Shown: one piece after another, positions 1-9,969 of the stretch
Layout of the letters: the number at the start of each line of letters is the position of its first letter
Numbering within the stretch: the stretch's first letter is position 1
Source: a virus
Virus record (IMG/VR): IMGVR_UViG_3300008450_000540
Span: 1 to 21,568 of that record
Direction: 5' to 3' (one strand)
DNA: 21,568 nucleotides
Program-made: the position numbers and the translations under genes
The notes under the pieces: model-generated
Seen by the model: only the letters and a program-made list of their open reading frames with translations
What the model was told of the DNA's origin: nothing
Database searches by the model: none

Positions 1-1
1 A

Positions 2-2974
2 GTTGATATTAATCCTTCAAACGATTTAGAATCGCGTGGATATGTTGAAGGTTCATATATTACTTTATATAATTTTTTAAAAAGAAAATTATCATCTAAT
101 GTTAGTAATACATTCTATATTCAAAATATAAGTTCAGATCGAACTGAGTTAAGATTAAATACAACTCAAATAAATAATATTGATGTTTTTGACTTAACAA
201 ATCAATTTATATTTGAAATAAACAGTAGTCCAAATACATATTTAGATTTTTATTTAAATTTTGGGGATAATCAATTAGTTATAGCTAATAATATAGCTCT
301 AGATAATACTAATCCCTCAGATCCTACAGTTTTAATTAAATTATATGAACCTTTACCTCAAGAATTTAATATTAATTCTCAATGTTGGGTTGTAGAAAAA
401 ATAGCAGATTCATTAGCATATCAAATTGATTTAACAACTGTACTTGATTTAAATCTATCCAGAAATTATTTATTAGGTCCTAATTTTAATCTAGATGTTC
501 AAGATCAAGTTAATAATTCTACCCCTTATTATAACGAAACATATTTAACTCAAAATTATTCTTTATTAGGATCAGGAAGTTTATTATATCAATTAAATAG
601 TTTATTAATAGAAAAAGGAATTGAAATTAACATAGACTACTCAAATTACTCTCAATTTGTTCATTTTTCATCTGCACAAACTCGTTTAGAAAATTTTTAT
701 TATAAATTATCATTAATTGAACAATATACTTATAATGCTGGTTTATCAAATACTAATTCTCCACCTAATAATTATACTTCTGGAAGTCAATTAATTTGGT
801 TAAATAAAATAAATGAAATTATAACCAATTTTGATGGTTATGAATATTTTCTTTATTATGAATCTAGTAGTGCATCTTGGCCAAAAACCACCTCAGAATA
901 CCCATACTTAAATGCTTTAACAACTGATGTAACAGCTATAAATTGGCTTACTTCCCAATCATTTGTTGCTTCTTATTACGACTCAGAAAATAAAGATGCT
1001 TTAACATATGCTATCCCAGACTATTTAGTAGATGATCCCAATAATAATCAATACACTTTATTTATCGAAATGATTGGACAACATTTTGATAATGTTTGGA
1101 TTTACTTAAAAGATATTACTAATAAATTTGATAACGATAATAGGTTAAATTATGGTATTTCTAAAGATATAGTAGCACAAGCTATTCGAGATTTAGGAGT
1201 TAAAATTTACCAAAACAATTTTTCAACAAATGACTTATACTCAGCATTATTAGGTATTACTACAACTGGTAATTTATATAATTTACCTTACACTACAGGT
1301 TCTTTACCATCTCCTGCAGGATATGAATATGTTAATACTTATGTAACAGCATCTTCAACTGCTTCAATAGAACCAGTAGATGATATTAATAAAGAAATTT
1401 ATAAACGTATCTATCACAATCTTCCAATGTTACTTAAGAAAAAAGGAACAGCGGAAGGTTTAAGAATGTTAGTAAACGTTTATGGTATCCCTGATACTAT
1501 TTTACGTATAAATGAATTTGGTGGTAAATCATATGAAAATCAATCATGGGATAATTTTGTTGATCAATTTAATTATGCATTTACAAATACAACAAATGGA
1601 TATGTAAATGTATCTTTACCAACATCTTATTTCACTGGTATCCCTAGATTAGAAGGAATAGAATTTAGATTTAAAACATTTGGATTACCAACATCAACAT
1701 ACTATAGTCAATCTATAGCAAGAATTATAGGTGAATTTGATTTAGTACTAGAATATACAGGAAGTGGATTATCATCAGGATCATATAGTGGATCTATTCC
1801 AAATAATTATAATCAATATGCTACTTTAAAATATATAGATGCTTCTACATCTGATTCTGCTAGTATATATTTACCATTTTTTAATGGAGAGTGGTGGTCA
1901 GTTTTAATAAATCAATTTAGTGATTTAGCTAATACTCCAATAACTTTATATGCTAAAAATAATATATATGATGGTTATGATGGTAGTCAATTAGGATTTC
2001 AAGCTTCTAGTAGTACAAATACTAATGGATTATGGGTTGGAGGATCTAATAAAAATCTTCGTCTAAGTAATAATGCATCTGTAACTACAGCCGGAAAAAC
2101 ATATACTCCATTCTCAGGCTCATTTCAAGAATTAAGATTTTATCATAATGCTTTAGATGATAATAAATTTAATGATTATGTAATGAATCCTTATTCTATT
2201 GAAGGAAATATTTTAGAAGGAATAAATGATGCTTTTAATCAATTATTTTTTAGAGCACCATTAGGTACTATGTTAGATAATAGTGGATCAGGTACTCAAA
2301 CAAGAACATCAATCCACCCAGCAATCTCCCAATATCCGGTAACAGAATCTTTTGGATCAGCTGGAAGTAACTATACATTAGTAGGAACATACACATTCAA
2401 TCCTAATATAGAAATATTATATCAAAACCAATTTGTAGCAGGTATTAAAAACTCAGTATCTGAAAAAATTAGAATAGTAAATATGGATTTACCATCTGGT
2501 AATACTTTATCTCCATATATTTCAATTCAACAAAATTCTCCTGCAACTGAAACATTTACAAAAGATGTAAATTATCTTGAAGCAGCATTTTCACCTCAAG
2601 ATGAAGTTAACGATGATATTATAGCTCAACTTGGATATTTCAATATAGGTTCGTATATTGGAGATCCAAATCAATTAATATCAGGTTCAACAAATTATTA
2701 TCCTGATTTTAATAAATTAAGAGATTATTATTTCTCTAAATATACTCATAATTATGATTTAAATGATTATATAAGACTTATAAAATTCTTTGATAACTCG
2801 TTATTCAAAATGATTAAAGATTTTACCCCAGCAAGAGCAGGTTTAGCTTCAGGTATAGTAATAAAACCAACCTTACTAGAAAGATATAGATATCCTCAAC
2901 CTAAAGTTAATACTCATACTTCTACTGTGTTCTTAGGAAGTCCAACATTACAAATATTAAATATACCAAACTAA
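2..2974 (+). CDS. Large virion (tail/baseplate) protein with LamG-like domain, 5' end cut by window
   Basis: The frame is open from base 2, so the gene starts before the window; the first internal ATG at 1070 lies in the middle of the protein and is not a credible start. At least 990 residues are present. Around residues 470-511 is a segment with LLKKKGTAEGLRML followed by YGIPDTILRINEFGGKS, which I recognise as conserved in large structural proteins of uncultured phages. It is followed at about 533-735 by a beta-rich stretch rich in Gly, Ser, Thr and Tyr that ends in FQELRFYHNALDD and YVMNPYSIEG, typical of a LamG/concanavalin-like jelly roll. The C-terminus contains RAGLASGIVIKPTLLERYR. The stop overlaps the next start (TAATG), which suggests translational coupling. 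A tail or baseplate component that may bind glycans is inferred from fold and neighbours; the exact position in the virion is unknown. Confidence 0.75.
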   Translation, partial: VDINPSNDLESRGYVEGSYITLYNFLKRKLSSNVSNTFYIQNISSDRTELRLNTTQINNIDVFDLTNQFIFEINSSPNTYLDFYLNFGDNQLVIANNIALDNTNPSDPTVLIKLYEPLPQEFNINSQCWVVEKIADSLAYQIDLTTVLDLNLSRNYLLGPNFNLDVQDQVNNSTPYYNETYLTQNYSLLGSGSLLYQLNSLLIEKGIEINIDYSNYSQFVHFSSAQTRLENFYYKLSLIEQYTYNAGLSNTNSPPNNYTSGSQLIWLNKINEIITNFDGYEYFLYYESSSASWPKTTSEYPYLNALTTDVTAINWLTSQSFVASYYDSENKDALTYAIPDYLVDDPNNNQYTLFIEMIGQHFDNVWIYLKDITNKFDNDNRLNYGISKDIVAQAIRDLGVKIYQNNFSTNDLYSALLGITTTGNLYNLPYTTGSLPSPAGYEYVNTYVTASSTASIEPVDDINKEIYKRIYHNLPMLLKKKGTAEGLRMLVNVYGIPDTILRINEFGGKSYENQSWDNFVDQFNYAFTNTTNGYVNVSLPTSYFTGIPRLEGIEFRFKTFGLPTSTYYSQSIARIIGEFDLVLEYTGSGLSSGSYSGSIPNNYNQYATLKYIDASTSDSASIYLPFFNGEWWSVLINQFSDLANTPITLYAKNNIYDGYDGSQLGFQASSSTNTNGLWVGGSNKNLRLSNNASVTTAGKTYTPFSGSFQELRFYHNALDDNKFNDYVMNPYSIEGNILEGINDAFNQLFFRAPLGTMLDNSGSGTQTRTSIHPAISQYPVTESFGSAGSNYTLVGTYTFNPNIEILYQNQFVAGIKNSVSEKIRIVNMDLPSGNTLSPYISIQQNSPATETFTKDVNYLEAAFSPQDEVNDDIIAQLGYFNIGSYIGDPNQLISGSTNYYPDFNKLRDYYFSKYTHNYDLNDYIRLIKFFDNSLFKMIKDFTPARAGLASGIVIKPTLLERYRYPQPKVNTHTSTVFLGSPTLQILNIPN

Positions 2975-5900
2975 TGTCGTTACAAGATATAACAATAACC
3001 GCCTCGATTAATAGTATTGTTACTCAGTCATATGGACAAAGAACATATATTGCTTCTACTGATGAACAATCATTTCCTATAGAAGAAATTACAGGTAGTC
3101 ATGCTGGAACATGGCCTAATTTTATATCTAATACTGATTATACTACAAATTTAGTAGTAAATATTACTCAATCTTGGTCTGAATCTATTGTTACTCCTTT
3201 AGGGATAGTTAATACTATTCATAATACAATGGAAGAATTTATTGATGGAGAATTTAGTGGTTCAAATTGTACAGTAAGTAATGGTGATTTAACCGACTCA
3301 GATTGTCAACAATTTTTAGTAGCTAATAATAAATCTTTTAAATATAGTATATTTCCTTATGCTTCTCAATCTTATTATCCATTTTTTCATCCTAATACTA
3401 TACCTAGAGATGGAGAAATATTAATATATTATATTGATTCTCCATATCCAACAGAAAGTGTTCAATATGCTAAAATATCTACAATAGATAAAGATGGAAT
3501 TGATCTTACAAATACTTTATCTCAATTAACAGTAGGTAATTATATAGAATGGATAGATTCAGGTAGTGGATTAGTTAAATTAGAAGTAGAATATAGAACA
3601 AGTTTTGCTAATTATTTTTTATTTAAATTTAAACCAAATCTAATTATTACCCCAGGATATTTTGATGATAATTATTTAGATTATAAATTTATAGCAACTT
3701 CAAGTTTTTCTAATTTTACAGCTAGTGTTACTGGAAGTACATACTATTTAACATATGGAGTAGGAGCTTGGAATATAACAACAGATAATGCTAATGGGTG
3801 GAATCCAATATCAGAACAATATTTTTTTCCATTAAGTCCAAATACAACTATTTATACAACTGCTTCTATTAGTATGAGTATAAATGCTCCTGTTACATTT
3901 TCATGGGGTCTTCAAGCATGGCAAATTAATAGTAATCCTAATCAAATTATTGATGGTATTCCTTCAACCGTACCTATATATAATAATGCAAATAAATTAT
4001 ATTTAAATGCTGGTCAACATAATTTAATCATATCTAGTAGTATTTATCAACCCATTCAAAATTATGCTCACGAAATTGATTTTTATACTGAAACACAACA
4101 TTATATAGATAATCCTTATTTAATAGGAACTGGATCATATTTTAATAGTAATATACCTGAATGGTTTAAAGCATGGAGTGGAAGTGGAAATACAAATACA
4201 TTTACTAATACTCCAACATTATCAAATAATTGGAGATCATATGAATTACAAAATAGTCCAATAAATCAAGGTGGGTATATATATCCTGGAGGAGTTTATT
4301 TACAAGATCCAAATATTGATAATACTTTATTAACATATTGGGGTCCAACAGCTACAGTTAATTTATGGAATGCTGGAGATGATGGTAAATTATTTGATAT
4401 ATTAGTTGAAATTCCTAATATTAAAGTTAATGATGATTTTTATGGTCCTTCATCTAAAAATTTACAAGTAGTAACATGTGTTCAAGGTGCAAGTACAATT
4501 ACTACTTCATCTCTTATAGGAATTATTCCTTCTGGAGCTAGTGGAGTTTTTAATTTTCAATATGTTGTAACATCTAGTGTAGATAAAAAAATAGGGATAT
4601 ACGCACCATCAGGATCAACTAAAGATAATGGAAGTTATTTAGAATATGCTCTTATTTCTCGCATAGAAGTATCCCCAAGAACAACAGCATCAGTTCATAC
4701 TGTAAGATGGAGTATGTCTCAATCAAATGTTCCTCAAAATTCAACAAGCTCATTTTTATTTGAACCATATTATCCTGGAAATTTTAATAATACGGATTGT
4801 GATGTATTAATGAATAATTACAGCCAAAATGATATTAATGGTTTATATAGAGATGTTTTATATGATGATGGTGGAACTATTCCTTCAAATTTACAACAAA
4901 TTATAAGTGGTACAGCTCAATATGCTGAGGTAAGTGATTATTTATATAAAGCTAGTGCTAATAGATTACCTAGATATGATGGTACAAGAGTAATCCAACA
5001 ACAAGAAAATAAATGGACACCAGGTGATGTTGGATTTAGTCAAACACCTTCTGTTACAGTTGAACAAACATATTTTGCTTATTTTGATTATTTACAAGAT
5101 ACATCATATGAATTAACAGGTAAATCAGCAGCTCATATTATATATTTAATTGATAAAGATGGAAATATTCAAACTCCTACTTTGACAGGATCATATTATT
5201 ATAATTTAATTGATAATTTCGAAACTGATAAAAATGTTAGTTTAACAATTACAACATTAAATGGAGATAAAATATTTTTAGGAAATAAAAAAATAATTAG
5301 ACCTGGAGTTTTTCCTAGAGCAGTATTATATTCTCAATTAAAAGATGATCCAACAGTAATATCTCCATTAGTATTTGGAAATCAACAATTTGGATATGTT
5401 CCTACATATAATTCAATATATAAATGTAGTCAATTTAATGTTGATGCTACTTCAACTCCTGGAGGAATAACAGTTCCAATGAATTTAGCTACAACATATG
5501 ATCCTTCTAATGAAATATATTTGGATGCTACAAATGATAGAATTAAGATATTATCTGATTCTAATGTAACTAAATTAACCTTTACAGTAAATATATACAA
5601 TTATGTAACAACTCAATATCCTAACTCAATATCTGTACGTGATACATATGTAACACTATATTTACAAAAATCAACAGATGGTATAAATTGGAACATAGTA
5701 GATCAAGCTAATGGTTTTTATATGGGGAATAGAAATACTGGTCCTTTTAATCAATTTGGAACACAACCAATAAGTGCTCTTAATTATAATTCTTATACGT
5801 TTGATTTCCAAGATAATCCTATAGAAGATATATGGTATAGAGTTATGATATATAGTGGAAATGGGTATGAATATTTTACAATTACTAATAACTCAAATCT

Positions 5901-6828
5901 AGAAATAGCTCAAACAGTAGCAGGTACTGATACAAGTACTATGACATATGATCCCGGAAATGATTTATATTATTGGACAACCGGATCTTCATCACCAAAT
6001 GTGCTAACAAGTTCCCAATTTTTCTCAGTATATAATCCTGGTTTTCCACTTACACAAGCACCTACTCCATTTTCAGGATATGCAGATTGTATTCCTTTTT
6101 TAATAAATCCAAATATTACTCAAATAAGATTTGAAGGTGATGAAAATCAAGTATATACTATAACAAATGTAGAATATAATGTTAATTCTGCTTCATTTAA
6201 TGATTTAAATAATTATGTACCTAATGGTGGTTCAAATTGGTTAATAGGAGGAGGATCAGCATCCGTATCTCCATTACCAGGTACTGTCACAGCAAATAAT
6301 TATATAGAAAGATCAATAAATGGAACTTTAGTTCCTGGTAAAGCTTATACTATATTATTTAGTATTAAAGAAAGTGTATCTGGTTCTTTATATTTTGATT
6401 TTAATAATGGATATTCTTCTAATACGTCTTCATTATATACTATTCAAAATATACCATTTGGTAGTGGGGTTGGAACATCTATTAATGTTATAGCTCCAAG
6501 TAATATACCTGGAGGTAATTATCTTAGAATTCGTGGTAATGACTCAGCATCCATAACTTTAGATTATGCTAGTATATTTTTTGATAATGATTTATATCTA
6601 ACTTTAGATAGACCTACAATTCCAGGAACTGATATTAATTCATTTTTAATAAGAGAATTTCAACCTAATCCTAATTATGTGATAATAGATAATCCTCCTA
6701 TTAGTAGTAGTTATGATGCTTTAGGTATAAATTATGATGGATATTTAATGGCTGAGTATACAACAAATGATTTAAGACAAAACTTTGATAATATTATTGT
6801 TTCTTTAAAAGAAAGAAGTTTAATCTAA
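2974..6828 (+). CDS. 1284-residue virion protein, probably tail fibre/baseplate-associated
   Basis: The product is very rich in Asn, Tyr, Ser, Thr and Gly and poor in charge, as in phage fibres and other beta-structured virion proteins. No signal peptide or membrane segment is seen. Around residues 596-672 is a segment with FNNTDCDVLMNN, DVLYDDGG, ISGTAQYAEVSDY and LPRYDGTR, which I associate with a conserved family in uncultured phage tail modules. About residues 1100-1215 (ERSINGTLVPGKAYTILFSI onward) resemble a carbohydrate-binding jelly-roll, at low confidence. The start codon shares its A with the preceding stop, so the two large proteins are probably made in a coupled fashion and may be partners. 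Host recognition is plausible but is not shown by any residue. A 46-base gap follows, so this gene probably ends a transcription unit. Confidence 0.72.
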   Translation: MSLQDITITASINSIVTQSYGQRTYIASTDEQSFPIEEITGSHAGTWPNFISNTDYTTNLVVNITQSWSESIVTPLGIVNTIHNTMEEFIDGEFSGSNCTVSNGDLTDSDCQQFLVANNKSFKYSIFPYASQSYYPFFHPNTIPRDGEILIYYIDSPYPTESVQYAKISTIDKDGIDLTNTLSQLTVGNYIEWIDSGSGLVKLEVEYRTSFANYFLFKFKPNLIITPGYFDDNYLDYKFIATSSFSNFTASVTGSTYYLTYGVGAWNITTDNANGWNPISEQYFFPLSPNTTIYTTASISMSINAPVTFSWGLQAWQINSNPNQIIDGIPSTVPIYNNANKLYLNAGQHNLIISSSIYQPIQNYAHEIDFYTETQHYIDNPYLIGTGSYFNSNIPEWFKAWSGSGNTNTFTNTPTLSNNWRSYELQNSPINQGGYIYPGGVYLQDPNIDNTLLTYWGPTATVNLWNAGDDGKLFDILVEIPNIKVNDDFYGPSSKNLQVVTCVQGASTITTSSLIGIIPSGASGVFNFQYVVTSSVDKKIGIYAPSGSTKDNGSYLEYALISRIEVSPRTTASVHTVRWSMSQSNVPQNSTSSFLFEPYYPGNFNNTDCDVLMNNYSQNDINGLYRDVLYDDGGTIPSNLQQIISGTAQYAEVSDYLYKASANRLPRYDGTRVIQQQENKWTPGDVGFSQTPSVTVEQTYFAYFDYLQDTSYELTGKSAAHIIYLIDKDGNIQTPTLTGSYYYNLIDNFETDKNVSLTITTLNGDKIFLGNKKIIRPGVFPRAVLYSQLKDDPTVISPLVFGNQQFGYVPTYNSIYKCSQFNVDATSTPGGITVPMNLATTYDPSNEIYLDATNDRIKILSDSNVTKLTFTVNIYNYVTTQYPNSISVRDTYVTLYLQKSTDGINWNIVDQANGFYMGNRNTGPFNQFGTQPISALNYNSYTFDFQDNPIEDIWYRVMIYSGNGYEYFTITNNSNLEIAQTVAGTDTSTMTYDPGNDLYYWTTGSSSPNVLTSSQFFSVYNPGFPLTQAPTPFSGYADCIPFLINPNITQIRFEGDENQVYTITNVEYNVNSASFNDLNNYVPNGGSNWLIGGGSASVSPLPGTVTANNYIERSINGTLVPGKAYTILFSIKESVSGSLYFDFNNGYSSNTSSLYTIQNIPFGSGVGTSINVIAPSNIPGGNYLRIRGNDSASITLDYASIFFDNDLYLTLDRPTIPGTDINSFLIREFQPNPNYVIIDNPPISSSYDALGINYDGYLMAEYTTNDLRQNFDNIIVSLKERSLI

Positions 6829-6846
6829 ACAAAAATATAATTTAAC

Positions 6847-6864
6847 AATATTTATAACAAAATA
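6847..6864 (+). promoter_or_regulatory. Leader element with TATTTATA (6849-6856), candidate promoter
   Basis: The 46-base gap before the gene at 6875 contains AATATTTATAACAAAATA. An identical 18-base copy lies at 17237-17254, also just upstream of a start codon. The octamer ends 18 bases before the ATG. Recurrence in front of genes makes a phage promoter or leader element likely; the direction and exact role are inferred. Confidence 0.45.
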
Positions 6865-6874
6865 CTTAATAAAA

Positions 6875-7525
6875 ATGGGATATTTAAATAACGCCGTTAT
6901 AACAGTAGACGCGATTTTAACAACAAAAGGAAGACAATTATTAGCAAAAAATGATGGTTCATTTAGAATTACTCAATTTGCTTTAGCAGATGATGAAGTA
7001 GACTATACAATGTATAACCCTAATCATCCTTCTGGATCAGCATATTATGGTGAAGCAATTCTTAATATGCCTTTATTAGAAGCATTTCCTGAGGAAACTC
7101 AAATTATGAAATATAAATTAGTTACACTTCCTCGTGGTACAGCTAAAATGCCTGTTCTTAATTTAAATTATTCATCACTTATTATGAATCAAGGTGCTTC
7201 ATTAGCAATAACGCCTGAAACATTAAATTATTTTGGTGGTAATACTTATGAAACAGCTGGTTATACATTTACTATTTCTGATGTTCGTTTAATGAATACA
7301 TTTGATGGAGTAGGTATTAATACACCATCTGCACAAGCTTTAAATAGTACAACTACATTGGGGACTAGTGTTTCTAAAACTGTTGTTGGTACAACTCTTA
7401 ATTTAAGAGCAACTACTGTAAATACATTATTTGGTTCTAACACAGAAATTTATGCCACATTAACTGTTCAAGGTAGAGATAGTGGAGCTCGTTTAACTAT
7501 TCCTATAACTGTAAAGAAAGTATAA
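6875..7525 (+). CDS. Conserved 216-residue virion protein with possible C-terminal Ig-like domain
   Basis: The N-terminal half (about residues 1-105) contains DAILTTKGRQLLAKNDGSF, ITQFALADDEVDY, NPNHPSGSAYYGEAI and KYKLVTLPRGTAKMPVL. I recognise this pattern as a conserved phage family found next to tail genes, with no established function known to me. The C-terminal half (about 110-216) is a Thr/Val-rich series of short beta strands ending in RLTIPITVKKV, compatible with an Ig-like domain. The start is the ATG after an A-rich leader (TAATAAAA), with no Shine-Dalgarno motif. It begins a new unit after the large fibre-like gene, preceded by the TATTTATA element, and the next two virion genes follow closely. 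Structural role: probable. Specific location in the tail: unknown. Confidence 0.7.
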   Translation: MGYLNNAVITVDAILTTKGRQLLAKNDGSFRITQFALADDEVDYTMYNPNHPSGSAYYGEAILNMPLLEAFPEETQIMKYKLVTLPRGTAKMPVLNLNYSSLIMNQGASLAITPETLNYFGGNTYETAGYTFTISDVRLMNTFDGVGINTPSAQALNSTTTLGTSVSKTVVGTTLNLRATTVNTLFGSNTEIYATLTVQGRDSGARLTIPITVKKV

Positions 7526-7550
7526 TATAAAAATAATTAATATAAAAATA
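7524..7550 (+). repeat. 12-base direct repeat in the short gap before 7550
   Basis: The sequence AATATAAAAATA occurs at 7524-7535 and again at 7539-7550, a period of 15 bases, and ends on the first base of the next start codon. It may act as an A-rich translation-enhancing leader or as a weak promoter-like element, or it may be chance in very A+T-rich DNA. Confidence 0.3.
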
Positions 7551-8551
7551 TGTCATTTAACCGTTTAGCAGCAGAAGATTTCGTAGTCAGCTCAGACTCA
7601 ATAACTGGTCCATTATGGTCAGCAGGAGCTCCAACTTTAACCCAGTTTTATACCTCCTCAGTTCAAGCATTAGGATCTTCTGGATTATTTTATTTAAATA
7701 TTTATCAAACAGCCTCTACAGATACATCAGCAGATGTTCAATTTGCTATTGCGTATGGTAATAAAAATGGGTATGGAAGTGCTTATTATAATGATGCCGT
7801 TCCGGGTGCAACACCTACAAGAACAACGTATGGTCAATATAGAAATTTAGTATTAGGAGACGAATATTCAGATTTTTCATTTGGTGGAATAATATCATCT
7901 GATTTTTGGGTGATATCAGTTGATAGAAACCATTATAAAGAATCTTTACTTCCAGGTACAATGACATTAGTTTTATCAGGAAGTGGTGGTAAATTAAGTT
8001 TAACAGATAATAGTAATGCTACTTCTACTATAACATTTGTTGACGCGGGTAGAGTATTTCAATTAGTAAGTGGCTCAGCTGGAGTAATTAATACTACTAA
8101 TCCTAATGGATACAGTGTTGCTAGTGGTTCATATGGTTGGTTTTTACCTGATATTGGAACAATTTTACTACATCCTGCAGCTATTAGTTCTTCAATTCAA
8201 GTAGGTGCTAACCAAACTGTTGACTCAGATGGTCAAAATTATCAACGTTTATTTAATGCTTTAAATTTAGGAGTTCAATTTACAGCGAATAGTCAAGAAA
8301 CAATAACAGCAGATTATATATTTGTAAGAGCAAGAAACGCGGAATTTAACTACTCAGAAAATCCAAGTTTTATTTCAGGTAGTACAGGTGAAGTTATATT
8401 TAATAATTTTATTAATAATCCTCAAACATTTCCTACCACAATTGGATTGTATAATGATAATAATGAATTATTAGCAGTAGCTAAATTATCACGACCTTTA
8501 TTAAAAGATTTTACAAAAGAAGCATTAGTAAGAGTTAAATTAGATTTTTAA
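7550..8551 (+). CDS. Virion protein, 333 residues, C-terminal domain shared with next gene
   Basis: The N-terminus (MSFNRLAAEDFVVSSDSITG) and the segments GNKNGYGSAYYND and TTYGQYRNLVLGDEYSDF mark a conserved phage structural family that I recall next to tail genes. The last 75 or so residues (EFNYSENPSF, then FPTTIGLYNDNNELLAVAKL, then a short hydrophobic strand to the end) match the C-terminus of the next protein in spacing and motif, so the pair probably shares a docking or trimerisation domain. The composition is beta-rich, with no membrane segment or Cys motif. The next start lies 6 bases beyond the stop. A baseplate or fibre-attachment subunit is the likely role, by position and pairing only. 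Confidence 0.7.
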   Translation: MSFNRLAAEDFVVSSDSITGPLWSAGAPTLTQFYTSSVQALGSSGLFYLNIYQTASTDTSADVQFAIAYGNKNGYGSAYYNDAVPGATPTRTTYGQYRNLVLGDEYSDFSFGGIISSDFWVISVDRNHYKESLLPGTMTLVLSGSGGKLSLTDNSNATSTITFVDAGRVFQLVSGSAGVINTTNPNGYSVASGSYGWFLPDIGTILLHPAAISSSIQVGANQTVDSDGQNYQRLFNALNLGVQFTANSQETITADYIFVRARNAEFNYSENPSFISGSTGEVIFNNFINNPQTFPTTIGLYNDNNELLAVAKLSRPLLKDFTKEALVRVKLDF

Positions 8552-8556
8552 AATGA

Positions 8557-9969
8557 ATGGGTGCTTACAAGCAATTTCTTACTTCCGATGTAATTACTAC
8601 TCCTCTTAAAGTAAATAAAGAATTTACTTTTCAAGGTAGTTCATCTCTTAACAGTGCATCTATAAGTAGATTTTTAGGTCAAAATGTATATCAATTTGAT
8701 TTTAATCCTAAAATAGATCCATATACTGGAAATTATACTATTGTAACTACTGGAACCACATCCTCAGCCCAATTTAATTTTTTAAACCTTCATTCTCAGG
8801 CTTCAACAGTAGGTTCTAGTTCATTTACTATAAATGATACATTATTTATTATTACTGGAAGTAATAATTTATTACCTAATGGATATAATTTTATATTTGT
8901 TCCATCTGGATCCACAGGAAATGGTACCGGAATTAATATAGTAAATTACATTAATAGTAGTGCTTCTTTTTATTCAGGATTATTTAATATAACATCATCT
9001 AGAACTTCACCATTAATAAATTTATATACTACTACCACAGGTTATATGAATAATTATAATTATGTAGCTTCAGGTAGTACTATTAGTTATTTTTCTAGTG
9101 GATCAAATGATATAATCTCGGGGCCATATCAATATCAAAGATTAGTTTATGATTCTATAAAACAATTATATTATTCAAATTATTTAACTTCATCATATGG
9201 TGACCCAATTAATAAACCTATTCTAGTACCTGGAAGAGATACTGAAGGAGATAGATATATTGGAGCAACTAGTAATCCATCTTATGATAATTTTTTACAA
9301 ACTACATTATCATATGCAAGATATTTTCCTACTTCAACAGGTAGTATAATTGGAGTATTGTCTATTCCTATAACATCATTTGGAGAATATATTGATCCTT
9401 ACTCATTTAAAATGAGTTTTGATGGATTTAATTTTTATGATGATGGTGAAGGAAATATTATATCTGGATCTCAAATAATGGGTAATATTATATATACTCA
9501 CGGTATAGTAGTATTAACTGGAAATCAATATTTAACTAATTGGGCTGTTTCTCAATCTGTGTCAACTAATCTTGGTTCAATTTATGGTAATGCTATTTAT
9601 GGTACTTCATATGTTTATGGTGTTGCTCCTAATGTTCAAACAACTACATTAGGTTTTGCTGTTACAAATAATTTTACTTGTTCATTTTCAAGTTCATATA
9701 CTATATTTGAAAAACAATATAAATGTACTATTAGAGAAAACGAATATAATTTCACTCTAAATCCAAGTACTATCTCAGGTAGTTATAATGTAGGAGTTAA
9801 TTCTGGAGTAGTTTATAGTTTTGTAACAGGATCAGATTTTTCACCTTATATTACAACAGTAGGTTTATATGATGAAGAACAAAACTTATTAGCAATAGGT
9901 AAACTAGCACAACCAGTTCCTGGTTCACCAACAACAGATACAACAATATTAATAAATTTAGATATGTAA
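8557..9969 (+). CDS. Virion protein, 470 residues, partner/paralogue of preceding gene
   Basis: The protein opens with MGAYKQFLTSDVITTPLKVN and is Ser/Thr/Asn/Tyr/Gly-rich, beta-structured throughout. Its C-terminus (about residues 395-470: NEYNFTLNPS, then YITTVGLYDEEQNLLAIGKL and a final ILINLDM) parallels the end of the upstream protein, which has FNYSENPS, TTIGLYNDNNELLAVAKL and VRVKLDF. Shared ends on otherwise different bodies suggest two subunits that plug into the same structure. An ATG four bases earlier (8553) is in another frame, so 8557 is used. The stop overlaps the next ATG (TAATG). Tail or baseplate function is inferred from position. Confidence 0.7.
   Translation: MGAYKQFLTSDVITTPLKVNKEFTFQGSSSLNSASISRFLGQNVYQFDFNPKIDPYTGNYTIVTTGTTSSAQFNFLNLHSQASTVGSSSFTINDTLFIITGSNNLLPNGYNFIFVPSGSTGNGTGINIVNYINSSASFYSGLFNITSSRTSPLINLYTTTTGYMNNYNYVASGSTISYFSSGSNDIISGPYQYQRLVYDSIKQLYYSNYLTSSYGDPINKPILVPGRDTEGDRYIGATSNPSYDNFLQTTLSYARYFPTSTGSIIGVLSIPITSFGEYIDPYSFKMSFDGFNFYDDGEGNIISGSQIMGNIIYTHGIVVLTGNQYLTNWAVSQSVSTNLGSIYGNAIYGTSYVYGVAPNVQTTTLGFAVTNNFTCSFSSSYTIFEKQYKCTIRENEYNFTLNPSTISGSYNVGVNSGVVYSFVTGSDFSPYITTVGLYDEEQNLLAIGKLAQPVPGSPTTDTTILINLDM

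Noticed and set aside
1070-2974. ATG at 1070 as the start of the first gene
   Set aside because: The same frame is open without a stop back to base 2, with the same composition, so the gene begins before the window.
6849-6856. T4-type late promoter TATAAATA read on the minus strand
   Set aside because: Every gene is on the + strand, so a minus-strand promoter at each gene start makes little sense; the octamer is treated as a + strand element of unknown type.
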